From contig JBBRMM010000023.1 in NCBI GenBank assembly GCA_038230835.1, forward strand, positions 1 to 50,768: a DNA stretch of 50,768 nucleotides, given 5' to 3'. This stretch comes from DASUHT01 sp038230835 (lineage in GTDB: Bacteria > Actinomycetota > Thermoleophilia > Gaiellales > JAICJC01). Below the pieces are notes generated by a model. It made no database searches and had not been told where the DNA came from. It saw only the letters and a list, made by a program, of their open reading frames with translations. The translations under genes were made by a program, and so were the position numbers. Positions 16,231-24,253 of the stretch are shown here, in pieces. Numbering within the stretch: position 1 is the first letter of the stretch; each line of letters starts with the position of its first letter.

Positions 16231-18104
16231 CTGTCCACATCACGTCGGTGGCGCTGTCGTTCGGCGGCGACGAGGTGCTGTCCGACGTCTCCGCCATCGT
16301 GCGCCCCCGCGACCGAGTCGCCCTGGTCGGCCGCAACGGCGCCGGCAAGACCACGCTGCTGCGGCTGCTGGCGGGTGAGCTCCAGCCCGACAAAGGCGAG
16401 ATCACGATCACCTCGGGCACCCGGATCGCGCTCCACGACCAGCGCCCGCCGCTGGCCTCGGGTACGACCCTCGGCGAGTATGTGGGCGGCGGGGCGGCGA
16501 CGGCGGAGCGGCTCGAGAACGAGCTTCGCGAACTCGAGGAGCGGATGGCGGGAGGCAACGCCGAGGCGGCCACTCTGCGCCGGTACGACGCAGCGCAACG
16601 CGCGTTCGAGCGGGCCGGGGGCTACGGCTGGCGGGCGCGGTTGGAGGCGGTGGCCCGCGGCCTGGGCTTCGCACCTGATGATCTCGCCCGCCCGCTGCGA
16701 AGCTTCTCGGGTGGAGAGCTGACACGCGCGTCGCTGACCCGGGCGCTGGCTGCGGAGCCGGATCTGCTGCTGCTCGACGAGCCCACCAACCATCTGGACA
16801 CCGACGCCATCGAGTGGCTCGAGGAGCACCTCGACTCGCTGGATGCGTCGGTGCTCTTCGTCAGTCACGATCGCTGGTTCCTGGAGTCGGTGGCAAACGG
16901 CGTGCTCGAGATCGAGCGCGGCCGCGGCAAGTACGACAAGGGGACGTACTCGCACTGGCGCAGGCTGAAGGCCGAGCGGCTGGCGGCGCAAGCCGGCGCG
17001 TTCGAGCGCCAGCAGGACGAGCTCGCCCACCTGCAGCGGTTCGTCGACCGCTTCCGGTACGGCACGAAGGCCCGCCAGGCCCAGAGCAAGCTGAAAGCGA
17101 TCGCCCGCGTCGAGCGCGTCGAGCGCCCCGCTGAACAGCGCAAGCTGCGATTCGAGTTCCCCCGTCCCGCTCGGAGCGGACGGGTGGTGCTGGAGGCAGA
17201 GGGGCTGGAGATCGGTGTGGCCGGGCGGGTGCTGGTGAGGGATGCGTCGTTCGCGGTGGAGCGGGGGCAGCGGGTGGCGCTGCTCGGGCCCAACGGCGCC
17301 GGCAAGACGACGCTTTTGGAGACGGTGCTCGGCCGCCGTGAGGCCGCGGCGGGCCGGGTCAAGCTGGGTCACAACGTCACCGTCGCGTACTACTCCCAGC
17401 AGTCCTTGGAGCTGCCCGACGCGTACCGGGCTCTGGACGCGGTCACTCACGGGACCGGCCTCACCGGACCGCAGGCGCGCGACCTGCTGGGCATGTTCCT
17501 GTTCTCGGGCGACGACGTCGAGAAACCCGTCGGTGCGCTCTCGGGAGGCGAACGCCGCCGGCTGGCGCTGGCCCGCACCGTCGTCTCCGGCGCCAATCTG
17601 CTCGTGCTCGACGAGCCGACCAACCATCTCGACGTCGAGAGCCGCGAGGCCCTCGAAGACGCGCTCGAGGCCTACCCCGGCACGCTGATCCTGGTGTCCC
17701 ACGACCGGGCGCTGATCGAAGCCGTGGCGGATCACACGATCAGCATCGAGGACGGTCTGCTGGTCGCCCGCGGGGGGGCATTCGGCGATTTCGCCCGGGC
17801 CCACGAGGCACCTCCTGCCCTCAAGCCGGCCAAACCGAAACCCCCACCGGCCGACAAGCCGGCGCGGCGGACCAAGGAACGCAACCCCTCCCAGCGCGCT
17901 GCGCGCGCGGCTGCGCAGCTGGAACGCCGGATCGCGGCGATGGAGGAGGAACTGGGGGCGATCGAAACACGCCTCTCGCGGCCGGATGAGTACCTGGACG
18001 ACGGAGCTCTGGTCGTCGACGGCCGCCGGCACCAGCAACTGCAGGAGGAGCTCGCGTACACCTACCGCGAGTGGGAGCGGCGCGCCGCCGAGGTCGATGC
18101 GTGA
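16227..18104 (+). CDS. ABC-F family ATPase (ribosome-associated type)
   Basis: The 625-residue soluble protein has two ABC domains and no membrane segment. Domain 1 has the Walker A GRNGAGKTTLL (about residue 34), signature SGGELTRA (about 160) and Walker B LLLLDEPTNHLD (about 182). Domain 2 has GPNGAGKTTLLE (about 354), SGGERRRLAL (about 439) and DEPTNHLD (about 462). A linker between them is helical and basic. The tail (about 550-625) is a predicted coiled coil as in Uup/YdiF. ABC-F proteins act at the ribosomal E site in translation rescue or antibiotic protection; which applies here is not readable. The ATG lies within the overlap with the dehydrogenase fragment. Confidence 0.92.
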   Translation: MTVHITSVALSFGGDEVLSDVSAIVRPRDRVALVGRNGAGKTTLLRLLAGELQPDKGEITITSGTRIALHDQRPPLASGTTLGEYVGGGAATAERLENELRELEERMAGGNAEAATLRRYDAAQRAFERAGGYGWRARLEAVARGLGFAPDDLARPLRSFSGGELTRASLTRALAAEPDLLLLDEPTNHLDTDAIEWLEEHLDSLDASVLFVSHDRWFLESVANGVLEIERGRGKYDKGTYSHWRRLKAERLAAQAGAFERQQDELAHLQRFVDRFRYGTKARQAQSKLKAIARVERVERPAEQRKLRFEFPRPARSGRVVLEAEGLEIGVAGRVLVRDASFAVERGQRVALLGPNGAGKTTLLETVLGRREAAAGRVKLGHNVTVAYYSQQSLELPDAYRALDAVTHGTGLTGPQARDLLGMFLFSGDDVEKPVGALSGGERRRLALARTVVSGANLLVLDEPTNHLDVESREALEDALEAYPGTLILVSHDRALIEAVADHTISIEDGLLVARGGAFGDFARAHEAPPALKPAKPKPPPADKPARRTKERNPSQRAARAAAQLERRIAAMEEELGAIETRLSRPDEYLDDGALVVDGRRHQQLQEELAYTYREWERRAAEVDA

Positions 18105-18133
18105 CGCGTCGTCGTCGGCGGTCGGCGCCGACG

Positions 18134-18184
18134 GGCCGACCCCACCCCACCCTGGGGTCAGACCCCGTACGGACCGAGGCACGG
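18134..18184 (+). repeat. Dispersed intergenic repeat, copy 1
   Basis: The core GGGGTCAGACCCCGTACGG (starting at 18154) is preceded by a C-rich CCCCACCC block and followed by ACCG and GCAC. The core contains the near-palindrome GGGGTCAGACCCC and the palindrome CCGTACGG. The first base of the C-rich to G-rich junction differs (CCTGGGG here, CCCGGGG in the other copies). Confidence 0.7.
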
Positions 18185-18380
18185 TTTCGTTGCAAAGATG
18201 CGCAGAACAGCAACCCGCGAGCCCCCGGTGTCCCAGCGCCTTGTAAGGAGCCGCTTCCATCCGAGCACCCCACGCGTTCTGTCGTTACAAGGCCTGGCAC
18301 CGCCCCAGCCGCCCTGACTCGACAGCCCCCGAGCCGCCGAGGGCGCAGACCGTCAAGGTCGACCCGGCCACCCCACCCCC

Positions 18381-18448
18381 ACCCCACCCCGGGGTCAGAC
18401 CCCGTACGGACCGGGACACAGAATCGGCACGGAATCGTGACAGCCCGG
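18381..18448 (+). repeat. Dispersed intergenic repeat, copy 2
   Basis: The core matches copy 1 and lies in the same orientation about 237 bp downstream. It also shares with copy 3 a downstream part: ACCGGG, CAC, TCGGCACG and GTGAC in the same order and spacing. The full unit is therefore about 70 bp. Confidence 0.7.
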
Positions 18449-18478
18449 CGGTGGCGGCCATGTGCGCCGGGATGGGGC

Positions 18479-19033
18479 TCAACCGAGCGTGGCGATGATC
18501 GCCTCCGCGATGTCGCGGATGGTGCGATTCGTGGTCTGCGCCCCTCGGCGCATGCGGGCGAATGCCTCCGCCTCGGTCAGCCGGTCGCGATCCATCAGGA
18601 TGCCCTTGGCACGCTCGATCAGCTTGCGCGCCTCGAGCGCCTCGCGCAGCCCATCAGACTCCGCCCGGACCGCGACCAGCTCCGCGTGGCGGGCGCGAGC
18701 GGTATCGATCGCCGGCAGCAGATCTGATTCCCGGAACGGCTTCACGAGGTAGCCGAACACCCCTGCCTCAACCGCGCGGGACACCAGTTCGCGGTGCGAG
18801 AAGGCGGTCACCATGACGACCGGGATCGGGCGCCGCTCGAGCATCCGCCGCGCCGCCTCGATCCCGTCCAGCTCAGGCATCTTCACGTCCAGCACGGCCA
18901 GGTCCGGCTCGGTCGACTCGGCAAGCGCCACCGCCTCGGCGCCGTCCCGCGCCTCGGCCACCACCTCGAACCCTGCCCGCTCCAACATCGCCCGCAGGTC
19001 GAGGCGGATGATCGTCTCGTCCTCCGCGATCAG
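18479..19033 (-). CDS. ANTAR-domain response regulator (PdtaR/NitR-like)
   Basis: The 184-residue two-domain regulator has a receiver with the acidic pocket AEDE at the start, phospho-acceptor Asp49 in VLDVKMPELDG, Thr76 and Lys98 in LVKPF. An ANTAR RNA-binding domain follows (about 123-180; LIERAKGILMDRDRLTEAEA). ANTAR proteins act as antiterminators on leader RNA. An ATG at 18988 would delete the acidic pocket. The only start giving a whole receiver is CTG at 19033, which overlaps the kinase stop as CTGA, so I extended the gene to it. The gene lies directly after the histidine kinase and two genes after glnA. Confidence 0.88.
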   Translation of the reverse strand: MIAEDETIIRLDLRAMLERAGFEVVAEARDGAEAVALAESTEPDLAVLDVKMPELDGIEAARRMLERRPIPVVMVTAFSHRELVSRAVEAGVFGYLVKPFRESDLLPAIDTARARHAELVAVRAESDGLREALEARKLIERAKGILMDRDRLTEAEAFARMRRGAQTTNRTIRDIAEAIIATLG

Positions 19034-20520
19034 GACCCGGCCGGAAACGTGACCACCGCCCTCCCGCCGTCACGCGCCTCGAGCTCCAGCGATCCGGCCA
19101 GTTCTTGACCGACCAACGCCCTGACGATGGTCAGCCCGAGGCCATCGGCCGTACCCGGCGGCGGGCCCGATCCCTCGTCTGCCACCCGCAGGCGGACGTG
19201 GTCGCCGACCCGGTGGAGCCGCACCTCGATCGCACCTGCGCCGTGCTCCACCGCATTGCCGAAGAGCTCGCAGAAGACCAGCGCCAGAGCGGTCGCCGAG
19301 CGCCCGGAGATCGTCACCGGCTCGAGCTCGGAGCGCACCGGCCGCCCCTCGAGACCCTGACCGAGCATCGCCTCCAGCCGGCCGATCAGCCCGGCGCAGT
19401 CCAGGTCGTCGGTGCGCGTCGCCGTCAGCAGGTCGTGCACCGCGGCGATCGACAGGATCCTGTTCACGCTTTCGCCGAGTGCCTTGGCCGCATGCGCGCC
19501 ACCCGCGGAGACCATCTGCAGGCGCAGCAGCGACGCGACCGTCTGCAGATTGTTCTTGACCCGGTGGTGCAGCTCCTGCGCGAGCAGACCGCGCAGCGCA
19601 GCGCGTGCGTTCTCGACCGCCGCGGCGGCGGCGTGGGCGATGGTCGCGAGCAGCGACAGCTCCTCCTGCGACCACGTCCGCCGCTCCTCCGAGAGAACGA
19701 CCAGTGCACCGGTCGCACGCTCCTTCCAGATCAGCGGATGGGCTGCGGCCCCGGACTCGGACAGCGGCGCATGTGAGGCCACCTCGAGCACCCGGTCGTC
19801 CGGGGGGACAGCGGCCAGCCGATGGCCGATCGACGGGCCCTCGTCAGCAAACAGCACGATCGCGCAGTCGTCGGCACCCAGTGCACGCACCGTGCGCTCA
19901 CAGATCCCGCGCAGAGCCTCGTCCAGGTACAGGGAGGACGAGACCGTGCGGCCGATGTCCGCCAGCGCCTCCAGCTCTGCCACCCGCCGCTGTGATCGCT
20001 CGTACAACTTGGCGTTTTCGATCGCCTGGCCGACCTGACCCGCGATCGCCGTCAGCAGGGCGATCTCGTCGCCGGCGAACGCGCGCGGCTCGCGGGTGCG
20101 CACGTTGAGCGCCCCTGCCAGCTTGTCCCGCGCCAGCACAGGCACCGCCAGGATCGACTCGTACTCGTCCTCGGGCAGGTTGGGGAACGACCGGAACCGG
20201 GCGTCCAGATGCGCCTCGCGCTCGATCGCGATCGGTCGGCGCTCGGCCGCCGCTGTGCCGGTGATCCCTTCTCCGGGAGCCATCCGCGGCCGATGCGCCG
20301 GATCGTCGAACCGGGTGCCGTGGGTGGCGCGCAGTTCGAGCACACCGGCCGACTCGTCGAACAGGTAGACGAAGCAGGCATCGGTCGCCATCGCCTCGGC
20401 CACATGCGACGCGATCTGGGCGAACACCTCGCCCAGGTCAAGCGTCGAGTTGACCGCGGCGATGGTATCGGTCAGCAGCCGGAGGTGGCGTGCGCTGCGA
20501 TCGGTGGCGAGTGAGGACAC
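19030..20520 (-). CDS. GAF-GAF sensor histidine kinase (HisKA_2, PdtaS-like)
   Basis: This is a 496-residue soluble kinase. GAF 1 spans about 25-170 and GAF 2 about 185-305. They are followed by a HisKA_2 dimerisation box with ELHHRVKNNLQ (phospho-His318 or 319) and an ATPase domain with N-box ELFGNAVEHG and G-box DGLGLTIVRAL. This kinase type pairs with ANTAR regulators, as PdtaS/PdtaR or EutW/EutV. GAF domains could sense a small molecule or redox state; the ligand is not readable. The start is GTG at 20520 with TACAAT ending 6 nt before it, so it may also be made from its own leaderless mRNA besides read-through from glnA. Confidence 0.92.
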   Translation of the reverse strand: MSSLATDRSARHLRLLTDTIAAVNSTLDLGEVFAQIASHVAEAMATDACFVYLFDESAGVLELRATHGTRFDDPAHRPRMAPGEGITGTAAAERRPIAIEREAHLDARFRSFPNLPEDEYESILAVPVLARDKLAGALNVRTREPRAFAGDEIALLTAIAGQVGQAIENAKLYERSQRRVAELEALADIGRTVSSSLYLDEALRGICERTVRALGADDCAIVLFADEGPSIGHRLAAVPPDDRVLEVASHAPLSESGAAAHPLIWKERATGALVVLSEERRTWSQEELSLLATIAHAAAAAVENARAALRGLLAQELHHRVKNNLQTVASLLRLQMVSAGGAHAAKALGESVNRILSIAAVHDLLTATRTDDLDCAGLIGRLEAMLGQGLEGRPVRSELEPVTISGRSATALALVFCELFGNAVEHGAGAIEVRLHRVGDHVRLRVADEGSGPPPGTADGLGLTIVRALVGQELAGSLELEARDGGRAVVTFPAGS

Positions 20521-20534
20521 GGAACGATTGTACG

Positions 20535-20570
20535 ATCCCCACCCCGGGGCCTGGCACCCGAGGTGGGGAT
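20535..20570 (-). terminator. 14-bp hairpin between glnA and the kinase gene
   Basis: Right after the glnA stop, ATCCCCACCTCGGG pairs with CCCGGGGTGGGGAT (one T-G wobble) around the 8-nt loop TGCCAGGC. No T tract follows on the minus strand. It could reduce read-through from glnA, protect the glnA mRNA 3' end, or serve as another binding site. The kinase -10 hexamer follows three bases later. Confidence 0.55.
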
Positions 20571-20578
20571 GGCATCGA

Positions 20579-21931
20579 TCAGAGCGTGGGCAGGTAGCGG
20601 TCGAGCTCCCAGGCGGTCACCTGGACGCGGTACTCGTCCCACTCCTTGCGCTTGAGCGCGAGCAGGCGGTCGCGCAGGTCGCTGCCGAGGGCCTTTTCGA
20701 CCAGCTCCGATTCGGCTGCCGTCTCGATCGCCTCGCCCAGCGATTCCGGCAGCGACTCGATGTCGAGCGAGCGCCGCTCCGGCTTGGTCAGCTCGTACAG
20801 GTTGGTATCCATCGGGTCGGGCAGCTCGTAGCCGCGCTCGACACCCTCCAGCCCAGCGTGCAGCAGGCCCGCGAACGCCAGGTACGGATTGCACGCCGGG
20901 TCGGGGCAGCGGATCTCGGCCCGGGTGGCCTTCTCTGCGCCCGGGTGGTACAGCGGCACACGGATCAGCGCGGAACGGTTGCGCCGCGACCAGGCGATGT
21001 ACACCGGGGCCTCGTAGCCGGGGACGAGCCGCTTGTAGCTGTTCACCCACTGCGCGAACAGCAGCGAGATCTCGCGCGCGTGCCGCAATTGCCCGGCGAT
21101 GAAGCTCTTGGCGACATCGGACAGGTACCAGCCGTCGTCGGGATCGAAGAACGCGTTGGAGTCCCCCACGAACAGCGACTGGTGCGTGTGCATCCCCGAC
21201 CCGTTGACACCGAACAGTGGCTTGGGCATGAACGTGGCGTACACGCCGTGCTTCTGGGCGACTTCCTTCACCACGGTGCGGTAGGTGATGCAGTGGTCGG
21301 CCATCTCCAGGCCGTCGGCGTAGCGCACGTCGATCTCGTGCTGGCTTGGGCCGACTTCGTGGTGCAGGTACTCGACGGGAATCCCCATCTCCTCGAGCGC
21401 GAGCACCGTGTGGTTGCGCAGATCGGACGAGGCGTCCAGTGTGGTCTCCTCGAAGTACCCGCCGGCATCCAGCGGCCGTGGCCGGCCGTCGTCATCCAGC
21501 TTGAAGTAGAAGTACTCGAGCTCCGGGCCGATCTTGAACGAGTCGAACCCCAGCGACCGCATGCGCTCGAGCGCCTTGCGAAGCACGTGCCGCGAGTCCG
21601 CGGCGTACGGCTCGCCGTCTGGCGTGCGAATGTCACAGATCATGCGCGCGACCGAGCGTTCGCCGGACTGCCACGGCATCACCCGGAAGGTCGTCGGGTC
21701 GGGCATCGCGATCATGTCGGACTCCTCGATCGCGTTGAACCCGGTCACCGACGAACCGTCGAAGCCCATTCCTCGAGTCAGTGCGCCCTCCAGTTCGTCG
21801 GAGGTGATGGCGAAGCTCTTGAGCCGCCCAAGCACGTCGGTGAACCACAGCCGGATGAACTTGATGTCCTGTTCCGCGGCAGTGCGCAGCACGTCCGTGC
21901 GGGCCTCCGCGGAGATGGCGTCGATCTGCAT
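20579..21931 (-). CDS. glnA: Glutamine synthetase, type I
   Basis: The 450-residue protein makes glutamine from glutamate, ammonia and ATP. Family blocks are clear: GRLKSFAIT near residue 48, GFDGSSVTGF near 60, GPELEYFYF near 130, the metal/glutamate site HHEVGPSQHEIDVRYAD near 190, NGSGMHTHQSLF near 240 and RCPDPACNPYLAFAGLLHAG near 340. The ATG at 21931 has AAGGAG 6 nt upstream; longer frames run into the leader. The mRNA leader contains an intrinsic terminator and hairpins typical of ANTAR control, and the kinase and ANTAR regulator genes lie immediately downstream. Confidence 0.97.
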   Translation of the reverse strand: MQIDAISAEARTDVLRTAAEQDIKFIRLWFTDVLGRLKSFAITSDELEGALTRGMGFDGSSVTGFNAIEESDMIAMPDPTTFRVMPWQSGERSVARMICDIRTPDGEPYAADSRHVLRKALERMRSLGFDSFKIGPELEYFYFKLDDDGRPRPLDAGGYFEETTLDASSDLRNHTVLALEEMGIPVEYLHHEVGPSQHEIDVRYADGLEMADHCITYRTVVKEVAQKHGVYATFMPKPLFGVNGSGMHTHQSLFVGDSNAFFDPDDGWYLSDVAKSFIAGQLRHAREISLLFAQWVNSYKRLVPGYEAPVYIAWSRRNRSALIRVPLYHPGAEKATRAEIRCPDPACNPYLAFAGLLHAGLEGVERGYELPDPMDTNLYELTKPERRSLDIESLPESLGEAIETAAESELVEKALGSDLRDRLLALKRKEWDEYRVQVTAWELDRYLPTL

Positions 21932-21961
21932 TTTTCGCTCCTTCCGGTCGTTTGCAGGCAC

Positions 21962-22010
21962 AAAAAAACGCCCCCGAACGGCTCGCGAAATCGCGAACCT
22001 CTCGGAGGCG
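21962..22010 (-). terminator. Intrinsic terminator (attenuator) in the glnA leader
   Basis: Read on the minus strand, 5' arm CGCCTCCGA (22010-22002) pairs with TCGGGGGCG (21977-21969). Inside, GGTTCGCG pairs with CGCGAGCC around a four-base ATTT loop. Seven T follow directly (21968-21962). The stem is 17 bp apart from a small internal loop. It ends 30 nt before the glnA ATG, far from the upstream gene's end, so it is placed to stop glnA transcripts rather than to end the HD-GYP mRNA alone. Confidence 0.75.
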
Positions 22011-22042
22011 CCATTGCCTCTCGCCACACGCCGCCGTCGGCG
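22005..22042 (-). promoter_or_regulatory. Predicted ANTAR target: two hexaloop hairpins overlapping the attenuator
   Basis: P2 (22020-22005) is GAGGC, hexaloop AATGGC, GCCTC: perfect 5-bp stem with A at loop position 1 and G at position 4, as known for ANTAR binding sites. P1 (22042-22029) is CGCC, hexaloop GACGGC, GGCG, with G-T pairs extending the stem; G is at loop position 4 but position 1 is G instead of A. Eight bases separate them. The 3' arm of P2 and the 5' arm of the terminator share 22005-22009, so the two folds exclude each other. This is the published ANTAR antitermination layout; its use here is inference. Confidence 0.6.
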
Positions 22043-22056
22043 CAGGCTACGAGAGC

Positions 22057-22062
22057 ACTATA
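22057..22062 (-). promoter_or_regulatory. glnA: -10 box (TATAGT) of the glnA promoter
   Basis: TATAGT, one base from consensus, lies on the minus strand 28 bp inside the gap after the HD-GYP gene. Transcription would begin near 22050, eight bases before hairpin P1, giving a leader of about 120 nt. No -35 box is evident, which may mean an activator is needed. Confidence 0.55.
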
Positions 22063-22089
22063 CCCGGGCGTCCGGCCGGAAGGCCCCGA

Positions 22090-24177
22090 CTATTCCTCGC
22101 CGGGCTCGGTGACCGCGTCGATGAGCGCGGCTGCCGCCTCGGGCGCGAAGTGAGTGCCAGCGCAACGTCGAAGCTCGGCGATCGCGTCTGGCAGCGGCAT
22201 CGCCCGGCGATAAACGCGGTCTGACGTCATCGCGTGGAATGCGTCGCAGACCAGGATAACCTGGGCGCCCAGCGGGATCTCCTCCCCGGCGAGGCCAAAC
22301 GGGTACCCGCTGCCGTCCCAGTGCTCGTGGCAGGCGATCACCAGCTCGCGGGCGCCGCTCAGCGCCGGAACCGGCTCGATGATGCGCGCGCCGAGCTCGG
22401 GATGCAGCTTCATCACCTCCCACTCGTCCGCGGTCAGCGCCGAGGGCTTGTTCAGGATCTCGGCCGGGATCCCGATCTTGCCGATGTCGTGCAGCGCCGC
22501 GGCGAAGCTGATGTCGCGCAGCGCCTGGCCGTCGACGCCCAGCCTGTCGGCCACGTTGGACGAAAGGCCGATCAACGCCTGGGCGTGGTCCCCGGTGTAC
22601 TCGTCCTTCGTCTCCAGCGCGTTGGCGAGTGCCTGCACCGTGGAGAGAAACGACTCCTCCAGCTCGCGGTAGAGATCGCGATTGGCGATCGCCAGCAGCG
22701 ACTGATCGGCAATCCCGACCAGCATCCGCTGGTCGCGGTTGGACGGCACACCGCGCCGAGGGCCCCGCTGGATCACGATCGCAGCCCGATTGGCCGCCCG
22801 CTCGCCGACCGCAACAACGGCGAAGCTCGATCCGGACGGCGGGCTGGTCAGGCAGCTCGCGAGGTGGTCTGCCTCCTGGAGCGTGCGGATCGCCACCCGG
22901 CGGCTGTCCAGCGCGCCGCCGAAGAGTGTGCCTGCGGCGGTCAGGCGCGCGCCGCGGAGCAGCCGGGCCTCGATCGGCGTGTACCCGTTCTGCGCGACCA
23001 TACGCATCTGGTCGTCTTCGCGGAGCCACACCGAGAGGGCGGCGCACTCGACCAGACGGTCGATCGCGACAGCGATCATCCTGCAGACGTCCTCGACGGT
23101 CGCCTGCACGGCCAGCGCCTCTCCGAGGTCGAGCAGCGCCTCCGAGACCTCGGCCTGGTCGCGGGCGTCGGCATACAGCCGGGCGTTCTCGCAGGCGACC
23201 GCGGCATGCGAGGCGATCACCTCGAGCAACCGGAGATCGTCCTCGTCGAACATGCCGGCGCCGACCTTGGTCAGCACGATCACGCCTATCGGGTCGCCGG
23301 AGGTGGCCATCGGAGCGACCAGCATCGACTCGTCGATCGGGTCGGTACCCTCGATCTCGACCGCGAACTCGTCCACCCGCGCGTTGTGCACCAGCCGCGG
23401 CCGGAAGTCGATCATCGCCCGGCCGGCGACGCCCTCGCCCAGGGCGCACACGAGGTCGGCGCTGCGATCGTTTTCGTACTCGCTGCCGAAGCCCGCGTGT
23501 GCGATCGGAACGATGCAGTCCTCCAGCGGCGACAACAGGTAGAACCGGCAGGCGTGGTAGTCGATCATCGTCCGCAGCTCGTCCACCACCGACCAGGCGA
23601 CGTCAACCTCCGATCGGGCGCGCGCCAGCGCGCCCGCCAGCGACTGCAACAGCTGCATGTGCTCGCCTGAGCGGCCGCCCGCCCCGGGCAGGCTCTCGAC
23701 GCCGGCGAACACCGGGGCGCCGACGGCCGCAAGCAGCGCCGCGCAGCGCAGATCGTCCTCGGTGAAGCGGCGGCCCGAGCGCACCACGCCGACCAGCACG
23801 CCGGCACGCCGGGCGCTCCGGAACACCGGCGCGAGCACGAACGCGTAGCGCCCCTCGCGGCGCTGGTCGACCTCGTCCGCCACAGTCGCAGCCGCCGCCC
23901 GGATTCGCTGCTCGCCGAGACGCTGGAGCGCGCTGCCCTCGCGCGCCCATGAACCACGCACGCGCTGCTCACCCCCCGTCTCGATCAGCCACGCCGAATC
24001 CAGGCCGAGCAGCTCGGCGAGCGTCGCGCACACCTGCTCTGCCGCATCGGTTGTCGGCAGGGTCGCCAGCGACGCGGCCATGTCGGCGGCTCGACGCCAC
24101 CGCGAACCCCCGGAGATCACCTCATGGCGAGCCTCGCTAAGGGCGCCGGTGAGCTCGTCGGGAGTGGTCCGGGTCAC
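22090..24177 (-). CDS. GAF-domain HD-GYP phosphodiesterase
   Basis: The 695-residue soluble protein begins with three GAF-like regions (about 25-160, 170-335 and 340-490) and ends with an HD-GYP domain (about 500-690). The catalytic motif is ALHDIGKIGIP (His563, Asp564), followed by HPELGARI, HEHWDGSGYP (Gly624-Tyr625-Pro626) and CDAFHAMTSDR. HD-GYP enzymes hydrolyse cyclic di-GMP, so the protein probably couples a sensed signal to second-messenger breakdown. The GTG start has TAGGGT 8 nt upstream and no Shine-Dalgarno site. It lies upstream of glnA but a separate glnA promoter makes co-regulation uncertain. Confidence 0.9.
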   Translation of the reverse strand: MTRTTPDELTGALSEARHEVISGGSRWRRAADMAASLATLPTTDAAEQVCATLAELLGLDSAWLIETGGEQRVRGSWAREGSALQRLGEQRIRAAAATVADEVDQRREGRYAFVLAPVFRSARRAGVLVGVVRSGRRFTEDDLRCAALLAAVGAPVFAGVESLPGAGGRSGEHMQLLQSLAGALARARSEVDVAWSVVDELRTMIDYHACRFYLLSPLEDCIVPIAHAGFGSEYENDRSADLVCALGEGVAGRAMIDFRPRLVHNARVDEFAVEIEGTDPIDESMLVAPMATSGDPIGVIVLTKVGAGMFDEDDLRLLEVIASHAAVACENARLYADARDQAEVSEALLDLGEALAVQATVEDVCRMIAVAIDRLVECAALSVWLREDDQMRMVAQNGYTPIEARLLRGARLTAAGTLFGGALDSRRVAIRTLQEADHLASCLTSPPSGSSFAVVAVGERAANRAAIVIQRGPRRGVPSNRDQRMLVGIADQSLLAIANRDLYRELEESFLSTVQALANALETKDEYTGDHAQALIGLSSNVADRLGVDGQALRDISFAAALHDIGKIGIPAEILNKPSALTADEWEVMKLHPELGARIIEPVPALSGARELVIACHEHWDGSGYPFGLAGEEIPLGAQVILVCDAFHAMTSDRVYRRAMPLPDAIAELRRCAGTHFAPEAAAALIDAVTEPGEE

Positions 24178-24253
24178 GGCTGGGAACCCTACCCGGCCAG
24201 AGCCGGCCGGGGCATCCCCGGATCGCGGTAATCAGCGGATCCGGGAAGCTGGC

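Larger units (their letters stand above)
18105..18478. other. 374-bp convergent intergenic region with repeats, no gene
   Basis: This gap lies between the 3' ends of the ABC-F and response-regulator genes. It holds two direct copies of a dispersed repeat (18134-18184 and 18381-18448) and, between them, an inverted pair CCTTGTAA (18239-18246) and TTACAAGG (18285-18292). No credible reading frame and no intrinsic terminator with a T tract were seen. Confidence 0.6.

Noticed and set aside
16140..18260. A 706-codon open frame antisense to the ABC-F gene
   Set aside because: It mirrors the codon bias of the ABC-F gene, is rich in Arg, Gln and His, and has no domain. High GC makes such shadow frames common.
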